6,698 nt of DNA from Deltaproteobacteria bacterium (GTDB lineage: Bacteria; Desulfobacterota; Desulfobacteria; Desulfobacterales; JAFDCJ01): contig JAFDDW010000109.1 of assembly GCA_019310665.1 (NCBI GenBank), forward strand, positions 1 through 6,698, given 5' to 3'. This document shows, piece after piece, positions 1-6,590 of this stretch. The notes below the pieces were generated by a model. It saw only the letters and a program-made list of their open reading frames with translations, was not told where the DNA came from and ran no database searches. Position numbers and translations under genes: made by a program. Each line of letters starts with the position of its first letter. The stretch's first letter is position 1.

Positions 1-2
1 CC

Positions 3-284
3 AAGTGGAAACTTTGCACCTTTACCATCGATGCGGGAAAGCCGCTCATGCTCCAGGGAAGCGCCCCGATCATTTTAAACGGGGAAGTCATCGGGGTCAC
101 CACCAGTGCCGGCTACGGACATACCATCGGCAAAAACATCTGCTACGGTTATACTGCGGCCGAGAAATCCGGCGTCGGGGACGGGTTTGAAATCGAATCG
201 TACAATAAACGCTACCCGGCGATACTCGAACCGGGTCGCGCACTCTACGATCCTCAACGAAAGAAGATACTGGCAAAAAAATAG
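3..284 (+). CDS. C-terminal fragment of a GcvT-fold protein (aminomethyltransferase or dimethylglycine/sarcosine dehydrogenase-like), 5' end outside window
   Basis: The frame is open from base 3 to a TAG at 282-284, giving 93 residues, and the true start lies upstream. The translation matches the C-terminal beta-barrel of GcvT-type tetrahydrofolate enzymes. It has a G-x-V-I-G-V-T-T-S-A-G-Y-G strand-turn, then HTIGKNICYGY, then a KRYPA strand and a closing ALYDPQRKK. The tail 'YPA...LYDP...RK' resembles the ends of FAD-dependent dimethylglycine/sarcosine dehydrogenases, which carry a GcvT domain, slightly more than free-standing glycine-cleavage GcvT. The catalytic and folate-binding core is outside the window, so this choice is inference. 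These proteins move one-carbon units from N-methyl or aminomethyl groups to THF in the cytoplasm. The MttB homologue downstream fits a demethylation context. A 243-bp gap and a candidate promoter separate the two genes, so they need not be cotranscribed. Confidence 0.82.
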   Translation, partial: KWKLCTFTIDAGKPLMLQGSAPIILNGEVIGVTTSAGYGHTIGKNICYGYTAAEKSGVGDGFEIESYNKRYPAILEPGRALYDPQRKKILAKK

Positions 285-392
285 CTAATGGTTTTGTTAT
301 TATATCCGATATTATAGTGAAAGGGCCATTCTCTGAATACCCCCCTGGGTGAACTCATCCGTCTTTGTCGAGACTACGCCGGACAGGATCGA

Positions 393-416
393 CTTCAGGC
401 TACGCCTTCGGCTACG
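393..416. repeat. Imperfect tandem repeat, period about 13 bp
   Basis: Two adjacent copies of CTTC(A)GGCTACG lie at 393-404 and 406-416, with a related CTACGCCGGACAGGAT / CTACGACCCGACAAG echo around 374-430. The repeat sits just upstream of the sigma-54-like promoter. It could be an operator or part of a dispersed extragenic palindrome-like element; the sequence alone does not decide. Confidence 0.4.
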
Positions 417-431
417 ACCCGACAAGAAGGA

Positions 432-447
432 TGGGGTCGATTTTGCA
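432..447 (+). promoter_or_regulatory. Candidate sigma-54 (RpoN) promoter for the MttB homologue
   Basis: The sequence TGGGGTCGATTTTGCA carries the -24 GG (433-434) and -12 GC (445-446) at the exact 10-base separation required by sigma-54. The TTGCA half is perfect and TGG is intact; the CACG in the middle of the consensus is not conserved. Transcription would begin near 458, giving a leader of about 70 bases before the ATG at 528. A sigma-54 promoter would need an enhancer-binding activator, and none is encoded in the window. Confidence 0.5.
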
Positions 448-527
448 ACGTTGGGGAATACTTTCAGCGCTTGACAGTTACAGGAGTTATCGGACGTCTG
501 AGACGATGATTATTAGGAGAAACCAGC

Positions 528-1814
528 ATGATCGATATCGATGCGAAGATCGATGAGGCGTTGCCCGAATACAAAAACGCTTTACAGGCGGAAAAAGAGA
601 CTTATGCAAGAATTCACGAAACCACCAAAGCCGTGTTGGCGGAAGTTGGCATCGAGACCAAAAATAAAGCATTAATCAGGCTTCTAGAGGCCACCGGCCT
701 TGCCGGATATGATTCCTCGAACGGTCGTATCTACCTGTTGCCGGATTTGATCGACCGGAGTCTGGATACCGCCGCCAAGACTTTTGCGGGCGACGAAGGA
801 CCCAACACCCTGGGGATTGGAGGCATCCCGCCATTTCTGTACAGGGAATCCGGTGAATATCCCCTGCCCGCCTCCTACGACGAACTCGATCATTTGGTCA
901 AGCTTATCGGAGAAAATCTCGATGTGGTCCGGTTTTTAAGCCAGCCGGTGAAAGTCCACAAGGGAGATCCGCTGCAATGCAACCAGATCATGGACCAGCT
1001 GAACAACTGCGTCAAAGTCACCTGCAGTGCGTATATGAACAGTGATGATGCCGTGAAATGGTTTGCCGGCCGTGATGAGTGGCATGACTCCATATGCGGC
1101 GTCAAATCGCCGCTGATCTGTATGGACAACATGATGGATGCGCTGATCCGTAGCGCCCGGGTGGGCAACAATCTGCGCCTGACCACCATGCCGCTTGCTG
1201 GGCGCACCGCCCCCCAGACACCGGAAGCCTGTATCATCATCACCCACGCCGAGGTTCTGTTCATGCTGGCCGTGGCCCAGACCGTCAACCCCGGAATACT
1301 CTGCGTGTTCGGTGGAATGCCATGCACCACAAAACCCGACGGCGACCTGGCCTACTCTCACGACGGTATGAATCTGCTCAATGTGGCCGTGGCCCGGTTG
1401 AACATGTGGGTGACCGGGATTCCTTCTGTCCAGTCCGGGGGAAGCACCGGTGAAAAAACACCCAGCGTTCAGGCGCTATCCGATGGCAAACGCGGCCGTC
1501 AAGAATTATGTGACTTCGGTGTTCACAATGCCAGACACTGTTTCGGCGTACTCGACAACCTCAATTTTTTCAGCGAAGATGCTTTCTGGTACGACTGCCA
1601 GGCCCAGCGCGAGTATCTGGCATTCCACAAAGGCGCCATGGAATTAAAGCCTCTATATCTCCCCGAGGACAATCAGGCGTTTGACGTCATTCAACGGGTG
1701 GCAAGTCGCGACTACCATGTGGACTACCACACCACGGCCAATTTGAGCGTTTTTGACGACTGGGCCAGAACGATTATTGACCAGGGATTCCTCCCCGAAA
1801 AAACAACAGATTAG
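528..1814 (+). CDS. MttB-superfamily (COG5598) corrinoid-dependent methyltransferase, non-pyrrolysine type
   Basis: This 428-aa cytoplasmic protein belongs to the trimethylamine methyltransferase family. Such enzymes move a methyl group from a quaternary or tertiary amine to a Co(I) corrinoid protein. Recognisable features, in order, are an N-terminal helix with H-E-T-T-K-x-V-L-x-E-V-G-I-E (residues 30-43) and LPASYDELDHLVKL (113-126). The family core PLAGRTAP...AEVL...AQTVNPG lies at 222-256, and GIPSVQSGGSTGEKTPSVQA (297-316) follows. GVLDNLNFFSED (340-351) and AFDVIQRV (384-391) close the barrel. No in-frame TAG interrupts the barrel, so pyrrolysine is not used, as in the glycine-betaine enzyme MtgB; the actual substrate is unknown. 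Family members are usually about 470-500 aa, so this one lacks most of the C-terminal helical tail. The start is well supported by AGGAGA at 515-520, seven bases before the ATG. It terminates at an amber TAG. No partner corrinoid protein gene is present. Confidence 0.88.
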   Translation: MIDIDAKIDEALPEYKNALQAEKETYARIHETTKAVLAEVGIETKNKALIRLLEATGLAGYDSSNGRIYLLPDLIDRSLDTAAKTFAGDEGPNTLGIGGIPPFLYRESGEYPLPASYDELDHLVKLIGENLDVVRFLSQPVKVHKGDPLQCNQIMDQLNNCVKVTCSAYMNSDDAVKWFAGRDEWHDSICGVKSPLICMDNMMDALIRSARVGNNLRLTTMPLAGRTAPQTPEACIIITHAEVLFMLAVAQTVNPGILCVFGGMPCTTKPDGDLAYSHDGMNLLNVAVARLNMWVTGIPSVQSGGSTGEKTPSVQALSDGKRGRQELCDFGVHNARHCFGVLDNLNFFSEDAFWYDCQAQREYLAFHKGAMELKPLYLPEDNQAFDVIQRVASRDYHVDYHTTANLSVFDDWARTIIDQGFLPEKTTD

Positions 1815-2038
1815 TCCCTCCCATTGAAAAACAGGACGATTCATGGGATAAACAAACCATGGACCGCAAAAACATCAACCGAGATGTTATCAGGTTAAAT
1901 ATCGCCCTTGGTTCCTGCGGCGAATTTCATTTTTCCGAAATCATTGAAGAGCTTTACGATATCGGCACGGTGAGGGACGCATACGAAATTTAAAGGGTGC
2001 ATCATATTCAATCTAATCGGAACTGATTTGTAGGTATA
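1815..2038. other. Gap between the MttB homologue and the kinase gene
   Basis: These 224 bases hold no terminator that I can see. They contain one protein-like short open frame (1859-1993, listed separately). The last 45 bases before the kinase are AT-rich, with only a weak AGG at 2032-2034 as a ribosome-binding site. Confidence 0.5.
1859..1993 (+). CDS. Possible small protein or displaced gene remnant, 44 aa, unrecognised
   Basis: ATG at 1859 opens 44 codons ending in TAA at 1991-1993. The product begins MDRKNINRDVIRLNIALG and ends FSEIIEELYDIGTVRDAYEI. Residue composition and codon third positions look protein-like rather than random, with an amphipathic EIIEELYDIG helix. I recognise no family. 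The frame stays open upstream well into the end of the MttB homologue (+2 relative to that gene), so this could also be the leftover of a longer reading frame or of a C-terminus lost by frameshift. The ribosome-binding site is weak: a CAGGA lies about 23 bases upstream, too far to be convincing. Expression is unproven. Confidence 0.35.
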   Translation: MDRKNINRDVIRLNIALGSCGEFHFSEIIEELYDIGTVRDAYEI

Positions 2039-3139
2039 ATGGCTCATTCCGATCAAATTCAGGCCATTGTTGAAAAACAGTATGATGTGGGCCCCCTGAC
2101 CCGCATCAGGGAGATATTCGGTGGCTTCGTAAACAGGAGCTATGCCGTCTGGATGGGCCAACAGGGACGGTCAAAGAAGTTTTTCCTGCGCGAATACAAC
2201 CCCGGCATCGCCGAAAGCGAGATCCGGTTCGAGCATGCTCTGCTGAACCATTTGCGGCAAAACGGCCTTGATATTGTTGCGGGTGTTATCCCATCCCGGG
2301 ATGGATCGACATTTGTCAAAACATCGGTCCAGGGGCGCAAGGCGACCTACTGGGGCCTGTTTGAGTTTCTTGAAGGGGATAGCCCGTACACCTGGGTCAA
2401 GACGGATCTGACCGATGCCGAGTTTGCCAGTGCTGCAAAAATTCTGGCACGGATGCATCATTGCGGCCGTGATTTTATCAAACCCGAGGGCGCCGACCGA
2501 GGCCAACCCCGGATTATGGAATTTATTGCCACTTTCAAAAATATTTTTTCCGGCTATGCCAAACAGGCCGGCAACAGACGTTGTAACACGCTGTTCAAAT
2601 CCAACAAGGCCATGATTTTTTCCGTTATTGACGGCTGTATGGCCGCCGATGAAAACTATGGCGGCATGCTGGAAGTGCCCGTGCATTGTGACTACCATCC
2701 CGGCAACCTGAAATACAAAAATGAAAAAGGGGTCGGCCTATTTGATTTTGACTGGGCCAAGATCGATTACCGGGTGTTTGATGTGGCCCTGGGGTTGGTC
2801 TATTTTACCAGTGAATGGAACGGGGCCGCGGCAGGCAGTCTCCGGATGGATAAATTTGCTCTTTTCTTAAAAAATTACAATGAGCAGTGCATCCGGCTTG
2901 ACGGCATTGCGCCGCTGACGAAAAAGGAGCAGCAAAGCCTGATACCCATGCTGGCTACCGCAAACCTGTACGCACTCAACTGGGACCTGATGGATTTTTA
3001 TGAAACCGGAAACGGGGATGATGACGAATATTACACCTATATCGAGCACAATATCCTTTTAATGCACTGGATAGAGGCCCATTTTGCCGATATCAGCCAG
3101 GTCATTCAAAAGGTCTGCACATATGACCGCTTTAGATAA
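2039..3139 (+). CDS. APH/choline-kinase-fold phosphotransferase (ThrB2/aminoglycoside phosphotransferase family), substrate unknown
   Basis: This 366-aa soluble kinase-like protein should transfer the gamma-phosphate of ATP to a hydroxyl on a small molecule. The N-lobe shows a glycine-rich strand GGFVNRSYAV (28-37), the nucleotide-lobe strand KKFFLREY (46-53) and an alphaC-type glutamate in EIRFEHALLNHL (61-72). The catalytic loop is HCDYHPGN (216-223), with Asp218 as putative base and Asn223. It is followed by the metal-binding GLFDFDWAKID (233-243), where Asp236 binds Mg2+. All key residues are present, so the enzyme looks active. Length and motifs fit the homoserine-kinase II/choline-kinase branch of PF01636. 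The setting beside methylated-amine genes makes an amino alcohol plausible, but that is inference and antibiotic resistance is not implied. The start has a weak site (TAGG, 2031-2034, four bases before ATG). An acidic GDDDEYY patch lies at 326-332. Confidence 0.85.
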   Translation: MAHSDQIQAIVEKQYDVGPLTRIREIFGGFVNRSYAVWMGQQGRSKKFFLREYNPGIAESEIRFEHALLNHLRQNGLDIVAGVIPSRDGSTFVKTSVQGRKATYWGLFEFLEGDSPYTWVKTDLTDAEFASAAKILARMHHCGRDFIKPEGADRGQPRIMEFIATFKNIFSGYAKQAGNRRCNTLFKSNKAMIFSVIDGCMAADENYGGMLEVPVHCDYHPGNLKYKNEKGVGLFDFDWAKIDYRVFDVALGLVYFTSEWNGAAAGSLRMDKFALFLKNYNEQCIRLDGIAPLTKKEQQSLIPMLATANLYALNWDLMDFYETGNGDDDEYYTYIEHNILLMHWIEAHFADISQVIQKVCTYDRFR

Positions 3140-3140
3140 T

Positions 3141-3179
3141 TATGATACTTGCAAAAGATGCAAGCATAAGTTACTTTTT
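3141..3179 (+). terminator. Possible intrinsic terminator after the kinase gene
   Basis: CTTGCA (3148-3153) and TGCAAG (3159-3164) form a 6-bp stem with an AAAGA loop. The flanking TATG (3141-3144) and CATA (3165-3168) can add four pairs across a 3-base bulge. A TTTTT run follows at 3175-3179, separated from the stem by six bases. The stem is not GC-rich and the gap is longer than ideal, so termination may be partial. Confidence 0.4.
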
Positions 3180-3249
3180 ACCGCGCGTTTTTTTCGATAG
3201 CGCCTAAGGGCACTGATGAGATGCCGGACCACGCAAACGGAGAGCTGAC

Positions 3250-3969
3250 ATGCTCATAGCTAAAAATGTCACCAAAAAATTCGGTGAACTTGTTGCTGTC
3301 AATAACTTGAGCTTTGAAGTAAAAAAAGGGCAGGTATATGGCATTGCAGGGCCCAACGGAGCAGGCAAGTCAACCGTATATAATCTGATCACAGGCAATT
3401 ACAGCTATGAGGGCAAGATCGAATTTAACGGGCAAGACATCACCGGTCTCCCCCCCCACCGCATTGCCAAAGCAGGCATTGCACGCACCTTTCAGATACC
3501 TGAAATATTTCCAAGCCTTACCGTCCAAAAAAGCATCCGTCTCGGGAGCCGCTTCGGTGCCAGGGGCGGGCTGGATCTGGAACATACCGATAAAATTATA
3601 AGTTTTGTCGGACTTACCAGTGAGCGCTTTCAAAATACCAGGCTTTTAAACCTGCTTGGAAAGAAAAAACTGATGATAGGTGCTGCTCTGGCTACAAAGC
3701 CTGAAATTCTCATGCTGGACGAACCCATGGCAGGTTCCAACGCCCAAGAGATTAAAAGTATGATGGAGTTGATCAAAAAAATCAATCAAGAGCTCGGGAT
3801 CACTATTATTATTATCGAACATTTTATGAAAGTGCTTACCGAACTTACGGAAACTCTTTTAATTATTGAGTCGGGCACTATGATTTGCTGTGACAAGCCT
3901 GAAATCGTAACCAGTGACCCAAGGGTTATCGAATCTTATCTGGGTGATGCCTATGCTGAAAGTAAATAA
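3250..3969 (+). CDS. livG: LivG-type ABC importer ATPase with degenerate signature motif
   Basis: This 239-aa cytoplasmic ATPase belongs to the hydrophobic amino acid/amide uptake (HAAT) family. Walker A is GPNGAGKST (34-42), the Q-loop is in ARTFQIPEIFP (Q82), and Walker B is ILMLDEP with catalytic Glu158. The D-loop region is AGSN (161-164) and the H-loop is IEHFMK (His191). LivG identity comes from the LPPHRIAKAGIARTFQ stretch. The ABC signature, normally LSYGQ followed by QR, is replaced by LNLLGKKK at about 133-140: the serine is gone and the glycine is displaced. The usual arginine of the following ARAL is also lost (GAAL). The start is set by GGAGAG at 3239-3244, five bases before the ATG. 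It is the first gene of a four-gene operon and its end overlaps livF by 17 bases. The imported substrate cannot be told from sequence. Confidence 0.9.
   Translation: MLIAKNVTKKFGELVAVNNLSFEVKKGQVYGIAGPNGAGKSTVYNLITGNYSYEGKIEFNGQDITGLPPHRIAKAGIARTFQIPEIFPSLTVQKSIRLGSRFGARGGLDLEHTDKIISFVGLTSERFQNTRLLNLLGKKKLMIGAALATKPEILMLDEPMAGSNAQEIKSMMELIKKINQELGITIIIIEHFMKVLTELTETLLIIESGTMICCDKPEIVTSDPRVIESYLGDAYAESK
3942..3947 (+). promoter_or_regulatory. Ribosome-binding site deciding the livF start
   Basis: GGGTGA inside the end of livG contains GGTGA of the anti-16S complement and lies five bases before the ATG at 3953. The ATG at 3947 overlaps this site and the ATG at 3914 has none, so 3953 is preferred. 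That gives the family-typical N-terminus MLKVNKLNAYYG. Confidence 0.55.
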
Positions 3970-4657
3970 GTTAAATGCCTATTACGGAGAGTCTCATATT
4001 TTAAAAGATGTTTCCGTTGCTGTGGACCAGGGTCAGGTAGTGCTCATGATGGGGCCCAATGGCCATGGGAAAAGTACTTTATTAAAATCAATCTGCGGAC
4101 TGGTTGAAAAAGTAGGCGGCGAGATTTCATATTCTGGAGAGGATATCATCGGTTCAGCGGCAGATAAAATTGTTAACCTGGGCATTACTTACATTGCTGA
4201 AAACCGCGAATTATTTCCCTATATGACTGTCAAAGAAAACCTTAAACTCGGCGCGTACTCTAAAAATGCCAGGGCCAATGAGAAGAAAAATATGGAATGG
4301 GTGGCTTCTCTTTTTCCCAAACTTATAGAGCGTCAAAAGCAATTAGCCTGCACCATGAGCGGTGGTGAAGCCAAAATGCTTGCAATTGCAAGAGGGCTTA
4401 TGTCCGATGCGGATTTGTTATGTATAGATGAGCCGGCACTGGGTCTGCAGCCAAGTTACAGGTTAGATGTTTTAGAGATTATAAAGGAGATCAGCAAGCA
4501 GGGGAAAACTGTATTTCTTGTGGAACAAAATATCCCGCAGCTTACTGAGATGGCCGATAAAATTTATATTATGGAAGAAGGTTCCATCTCTTTTGAGGGC
4601 AGCAAAGACGATGCATTAAACAATGAGGATTTAAAAGAAATTTTTCTTGGGTTGTAA
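3953..4657 (+). CDS. livF: LivF-type ABC importer ATPase
   Basis: This 234-aa protein is the second cytoplasmic ATPase of the HAAT importer and partners LivG. It has Walker A GPNGHGKST (34-42), IAENRELFPYMTV at the Q-loop (81-93, glutamate in place of glutamine as often seen in LivF), and a canonical signature MSGGE (135-139). Walker B LLCIDEP (155-161) carries Glu160, followed by ALGLQPS. The H-loop is VEQN with glutamine at 192, a normal LivF trait. The chosen ATG lies inside livG, giving a 17-base overlap that suggests translational coupling; starts at 3947 or 3914 would add 2 or 13 residues with no family support. In the heterodimer, its intact signature would complete LivG's nucleotide site. 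Confidence 0.92.
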   Translation: MLKVNKLNAYYGESHILKDVSVAVDQGQVVLMMGPNGHGKSTLLKSICGLVEKVGGEISYSGEDIIGSAADKIVNLGITYIAENRELFPYMTVKENLKLGAYSKNARANEKKNMEWVASLFPKLIERQKQLACTMSGGEAKMLAIARGLMSDADLLCIDEPALGLQPSYRLDVLEIIKEISKQGKTVFLVEQNIPQLTEMADKIYIMEEGSISFEGSKDDALNNEDLKEIFLGL

Positions 4658-4671
4658 GGGATCCCCAATTC

Positions 4672-4675
4672 GGAG
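4672..4675 (+). promoter_or_regulatory. Ribosome-binding site deciding the livH start
   Basis: GGAG lies seven bases before the ATG at 4683. The upstream in-frame ATG at 4647 sits inside livF, has no comparable site, and would add a 12-residue charged leader (MGCKGSPIRSKK) unlike the family. Confidence 0.6.
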
Positions 4676-4682
4676 CAAAAAG

Positions 4683-5555
4683 ATGGTTTTTGAAATAATC
4701 GATGTAATCATAAGCGGTCTTATTAACGGTTCTGTTTATGCATTGATGGCTGTCGGCTTGACCCTTGTGTATGGTGTGACCAAGGCCTTTAACTTTGCCT
4801 ATGGATCTTTTTACAATATGGGTGGCTATTTTGCATGGATGCTCCTTATCCCTGTGGGGCTTATCGGAGGATATTTTTCTGTCTTCTTTGTAGCCATCCC
4901 TGTCTTTTTTGTTGTGGGTTACCTGCTGGAAAAAATATTGATATCTCCCTTGCGGAAACATGATGACTGGGAGATGAAAGTCATGATGCTGACTCTGGGT
5001 CTGTCGCTTTTTATGGATTTTGGCTATCAGGCTGTATTTGGGCCCCGCATTAAATCTTTGCCGGGTATGATCGAAGGGACCCTTGAACTGGGTCAAGTGG
5101 TTCTTTTCCATCAGGACATAGTGATCTTCATACTGTCTGTCGGCGGCATGATCTGTTTCGGATGGCTTCTTAACAACACCCGTACGGGGATGGCTGTCCA
5201 GGCTGTTGCGCAAAATCCGGCCGGTGCTAAAATTGTGGGTATTCCCAAGGATTTTATTTTTGCCGCGACTTTTGCAATTTCAACGATTATGGTTGGTCTT
5301 GGCGGGATTTTGCTCAGCCAGAAAACCTTTATTGATCCCATGGGCAGCACCAATATCATGATAAAAGCATGGGTTATTACTGCTTTTGGCGGCATGGGCT
5401 CAATCAGCGGCAGCCTGTACGCCGCTTTTATTTTGGGAATGCTGGAGGCTTTCGTTGGATGGCATTTTGGAATGATATATGTGCAGATAGCTACTTTAAC
5501 ATTGCTTTTAGTCACCCTGACTATACGCCCCCGGGGTTTGATGGGAAGAGAGTAA
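4683..5555 (+). CDS. livH: LivH-type ABC importer permease
   Basis: This 290-aa, highly hydrophobic inner-membrane permease has about eight predicted membrane segments, roughly at 5-30, 45-82, 100-118, 140-163, 190-212 and 225-280. Family marks are the N-terminal SGLINGSVYALMAVGLTLVY (11-30) and NFAYGSFYNMGGY (37-49). The ATPase-contacting cytoplasmic loop is TRTGMAVQAVAQNPAGAKIV (166-185), near-typical of LivH ('TR.G.A.RA.AQN...A...G'). AFGGMGSISGSL follows at 234-245, and the protein ends IRPRGLMGRE. Length is normal for LivH. It starts 25 bases after livF and stops 3 bases before livM, consistent with one transcript. With LivM it forms the membrane channel through which a small amino acid, amide or related nitrogen compound is imported. 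Confidence 0.93.
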   Translation: MVFEIIDVIISGLINGSVYALMAVGLTLVYGVTKAFNFAYGSFYNMGGYFAWMLLIPVGLIGGYFSVFFVAIPVFFVVGYLLEKILISPLRKHDDWEMKVMMLTLGLSLFMDFGYQAVFGPRIKSLPGMIEGTLELGQVVLFHQDIVIFILSVGGMICFGWLLNNTRTGMAVQAVAQNPAGAKIVGIPKDFIFAATFAISTIMVGLGGILLSQKTFIDPMGSTNIMIKAWVITAFGGMGSISGSLYAAFILGMLEAFVGWHFGMIYVQIATLTLLLVTLTIRPRGLMGRE

Positions 5556-5558
5556 ATT

Positions 5559-6524
5559 ATGAGTTTGAAACGCATGGTCCTGATTTTATGCGGTTTTTAT
5601 TGTGTAATGGGAATTATGCCGCTTTTTGTTGGTGACACGGATTATATCATGAACATTTTAGTCATGATACTGATATGGGCGGTTGTTGCCTCCTGCTGGG
5701 ATGTTATTATGGGTTTTGCCGGGATTTTTTCTTTCGGGCAGGTCGCCTTTTATGTTATGGGCGCATATGCTTCGGCCATACTTTCTGTTTCGCTGGACAT
5801 TCCGCCGGTCTTTGCCATAATGATGGCAGGTGTAATCACAGGAATGCTGGGTGTGCTTGTGGGCCTGCCCTGCCTCAAGCTTGCAGGGCCCTATATTGCT
5901 TTAGTGACATTTGCAGTTCATATGACTTTGATACCTTTTTTAAAAGGCCCCCTCGGCCGGGCCATTGGTTCCGGAGGATCCCAGGGAATTCTCACTATAC
6001 CCCCCATTAATCTTCTCGGATTTGCATTCAGTTCCGAGCAGCTGGTGCCGTTTTTTTATTTAACGCTTTTCCTGACAATTATCTGCACGCTGATCCTTGC
6101 TTTTATTATAAAATCCTATTGGGGGACGGCTTTTCTGGCCCTGAAAGATTCCGAGAATTTTGCCACCAGCCTGGGAATCAGTGCTTTCAGGTACAAGCTG
6201 ATGGTGTTTGCCATTACCTCTTCTATAACCGGCCTGTTTGGGGCTCTCTATGCACACTATGTCGGCATGTTGTCGACAAAAATGCTGAGCATGGATGTAT
6301 TTACAATCCTGATGATCATGATCGTCATCGGCGGTATCGGCAAATATCCTGGTGTTGTTGTGGGCGCAGTTATCACTGTAACCATTAATCAGCTCCTGGC
6401 TCCTGTGGGCATGTATCGTCCCCTGATAATGGGCGCTATGGTAGTCGTTCTTGTCCTGTTCCTTCGGGATGGTGTAATAGGCCTGGCTCAAAAGTTTTCT
6501 CCTTTACAGCGGAAATTAGGTTAA
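5559..6524 (+). CDS. livM: LivM-type ABC importer permease
   Basis: This 321-aa inner-membrane permease pairs with LivH. The N-terminus has two hydrophobic segments (5-24, 28-50), then the LivM hallmark GFAGIFSFGQVAFYVMGAYA (52-71). Further marks are GLPCLKLAGPYIALVTFA (102-119) and a GGSQGI turn (138-143). The ATPase-contacting loop is WGTAFLALKDSENFATSLGI (188-207), and GGIGKYPGVVVGA lies at 258-270. More membrane segments lie at about 83-105, 160-186, 215-235, 245-275 and 285-303. The ribosome-binding site is GGGAAGAGAG overlapping the end of livH (5543-5552), with only three bases between the genes. It is the last gene of the operon visible here; no LivK-type substrate-binding protein follows within the window. 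Confidence 0.93.
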   Translation: MSLKRMVLILCGFYCVMGIMPLFVGDTDYIMNILVMILIWAVVASCWDVIMGFAGIFSFGQVAFYVMGAYASAILSVSLDIPPVFAIMMAGVITGMLGVLVGLPCLKLAGPYIALVTFAVHMTLIPFLKGPLGRAIGSGGSQGILTIPPINLLGFAFSSEQLVPFFYLTLFLTIICTLILAFIIKSYWGTAFLALKDSENFATSLGISAFRYKLMVFAITSSITGLFGALYAHYVGMLSTKMLSMDVFTILMIMIVIGGIGKYPGVVVGAVITVTINQLLAPVGMYRPLIMGAMVVVLVLFLRDGVIGLAQKFSPLQRKLG

Positions 6525-6590
6525 TTCGATCGATAGGTCGTTATAATTGAGTTTTGTGCAATTTGTGGCAAAATATATTTTAACGAAAAT

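Larger units (their letters stand above)
285..527. other. Intergenic regulatory region upstream of the MttB homologue
   Basis: No convincing coding frame was seen in this 243-bp stretch. The first ~40 bases are AT-rich; the rest is more GC-rich. It contains an imperfect 13-bp tandem repeat (393-416), a sigma-54-like promoter (432-447) and the ribosome-binding site of the next gene (AGGAGA, 515-520). No clear intrinsic terminator follows the GcvT-type gene. Confidence 0.6.

Noticed and set aside
294..315. TTGTTA ... TATTAT as a sigma-70 promoter
   Set aside because: The spacing is only 10 bases, far from the 16-18 required.
890..1361. Two overlapping - strand open frames of 141 and 146 codons
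   Set aside because: Both are antisense to the conserved core of the MttB homologue, and neither translation looks like a known protein.
1812..1895. Amber TAG at the end of the MttB homologue as a possible pyrrolysine codon with readthrough
   Set aside because: Readthrough adds only 27 residues before TAA, with no resemblance to the MttB C-terminal tail. In pyrrolysine-type MttB the amber codon lies inside the barrel, far from the C-terminus, and here that region is uninterrupted.
1963..1980. CGGCACGG...GC resembling a sigma-54 site ahead of the kinase gene
   Set aside because: GG and GC are separated by 13 rather than 10 bases, and no TTGC is present.
2039..3139. Reading the kinase as an antibiotic-resistance aminoglycoside phosphotransferase
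   Set aside because: The family shares the fold and motifs, but length and N-lobe strand (FFLREY) fit the ThrB2/choline-kinase branch better, and the context is metabolic.
4569..5213. 214-codon open frame on the - strand
   Set aside because: It lies antisense to livH, which has strong family motifs. Its translation is histidine/lysine/glutamine-rich with no domain, as expected of a shadow of a membrane-protein gene.
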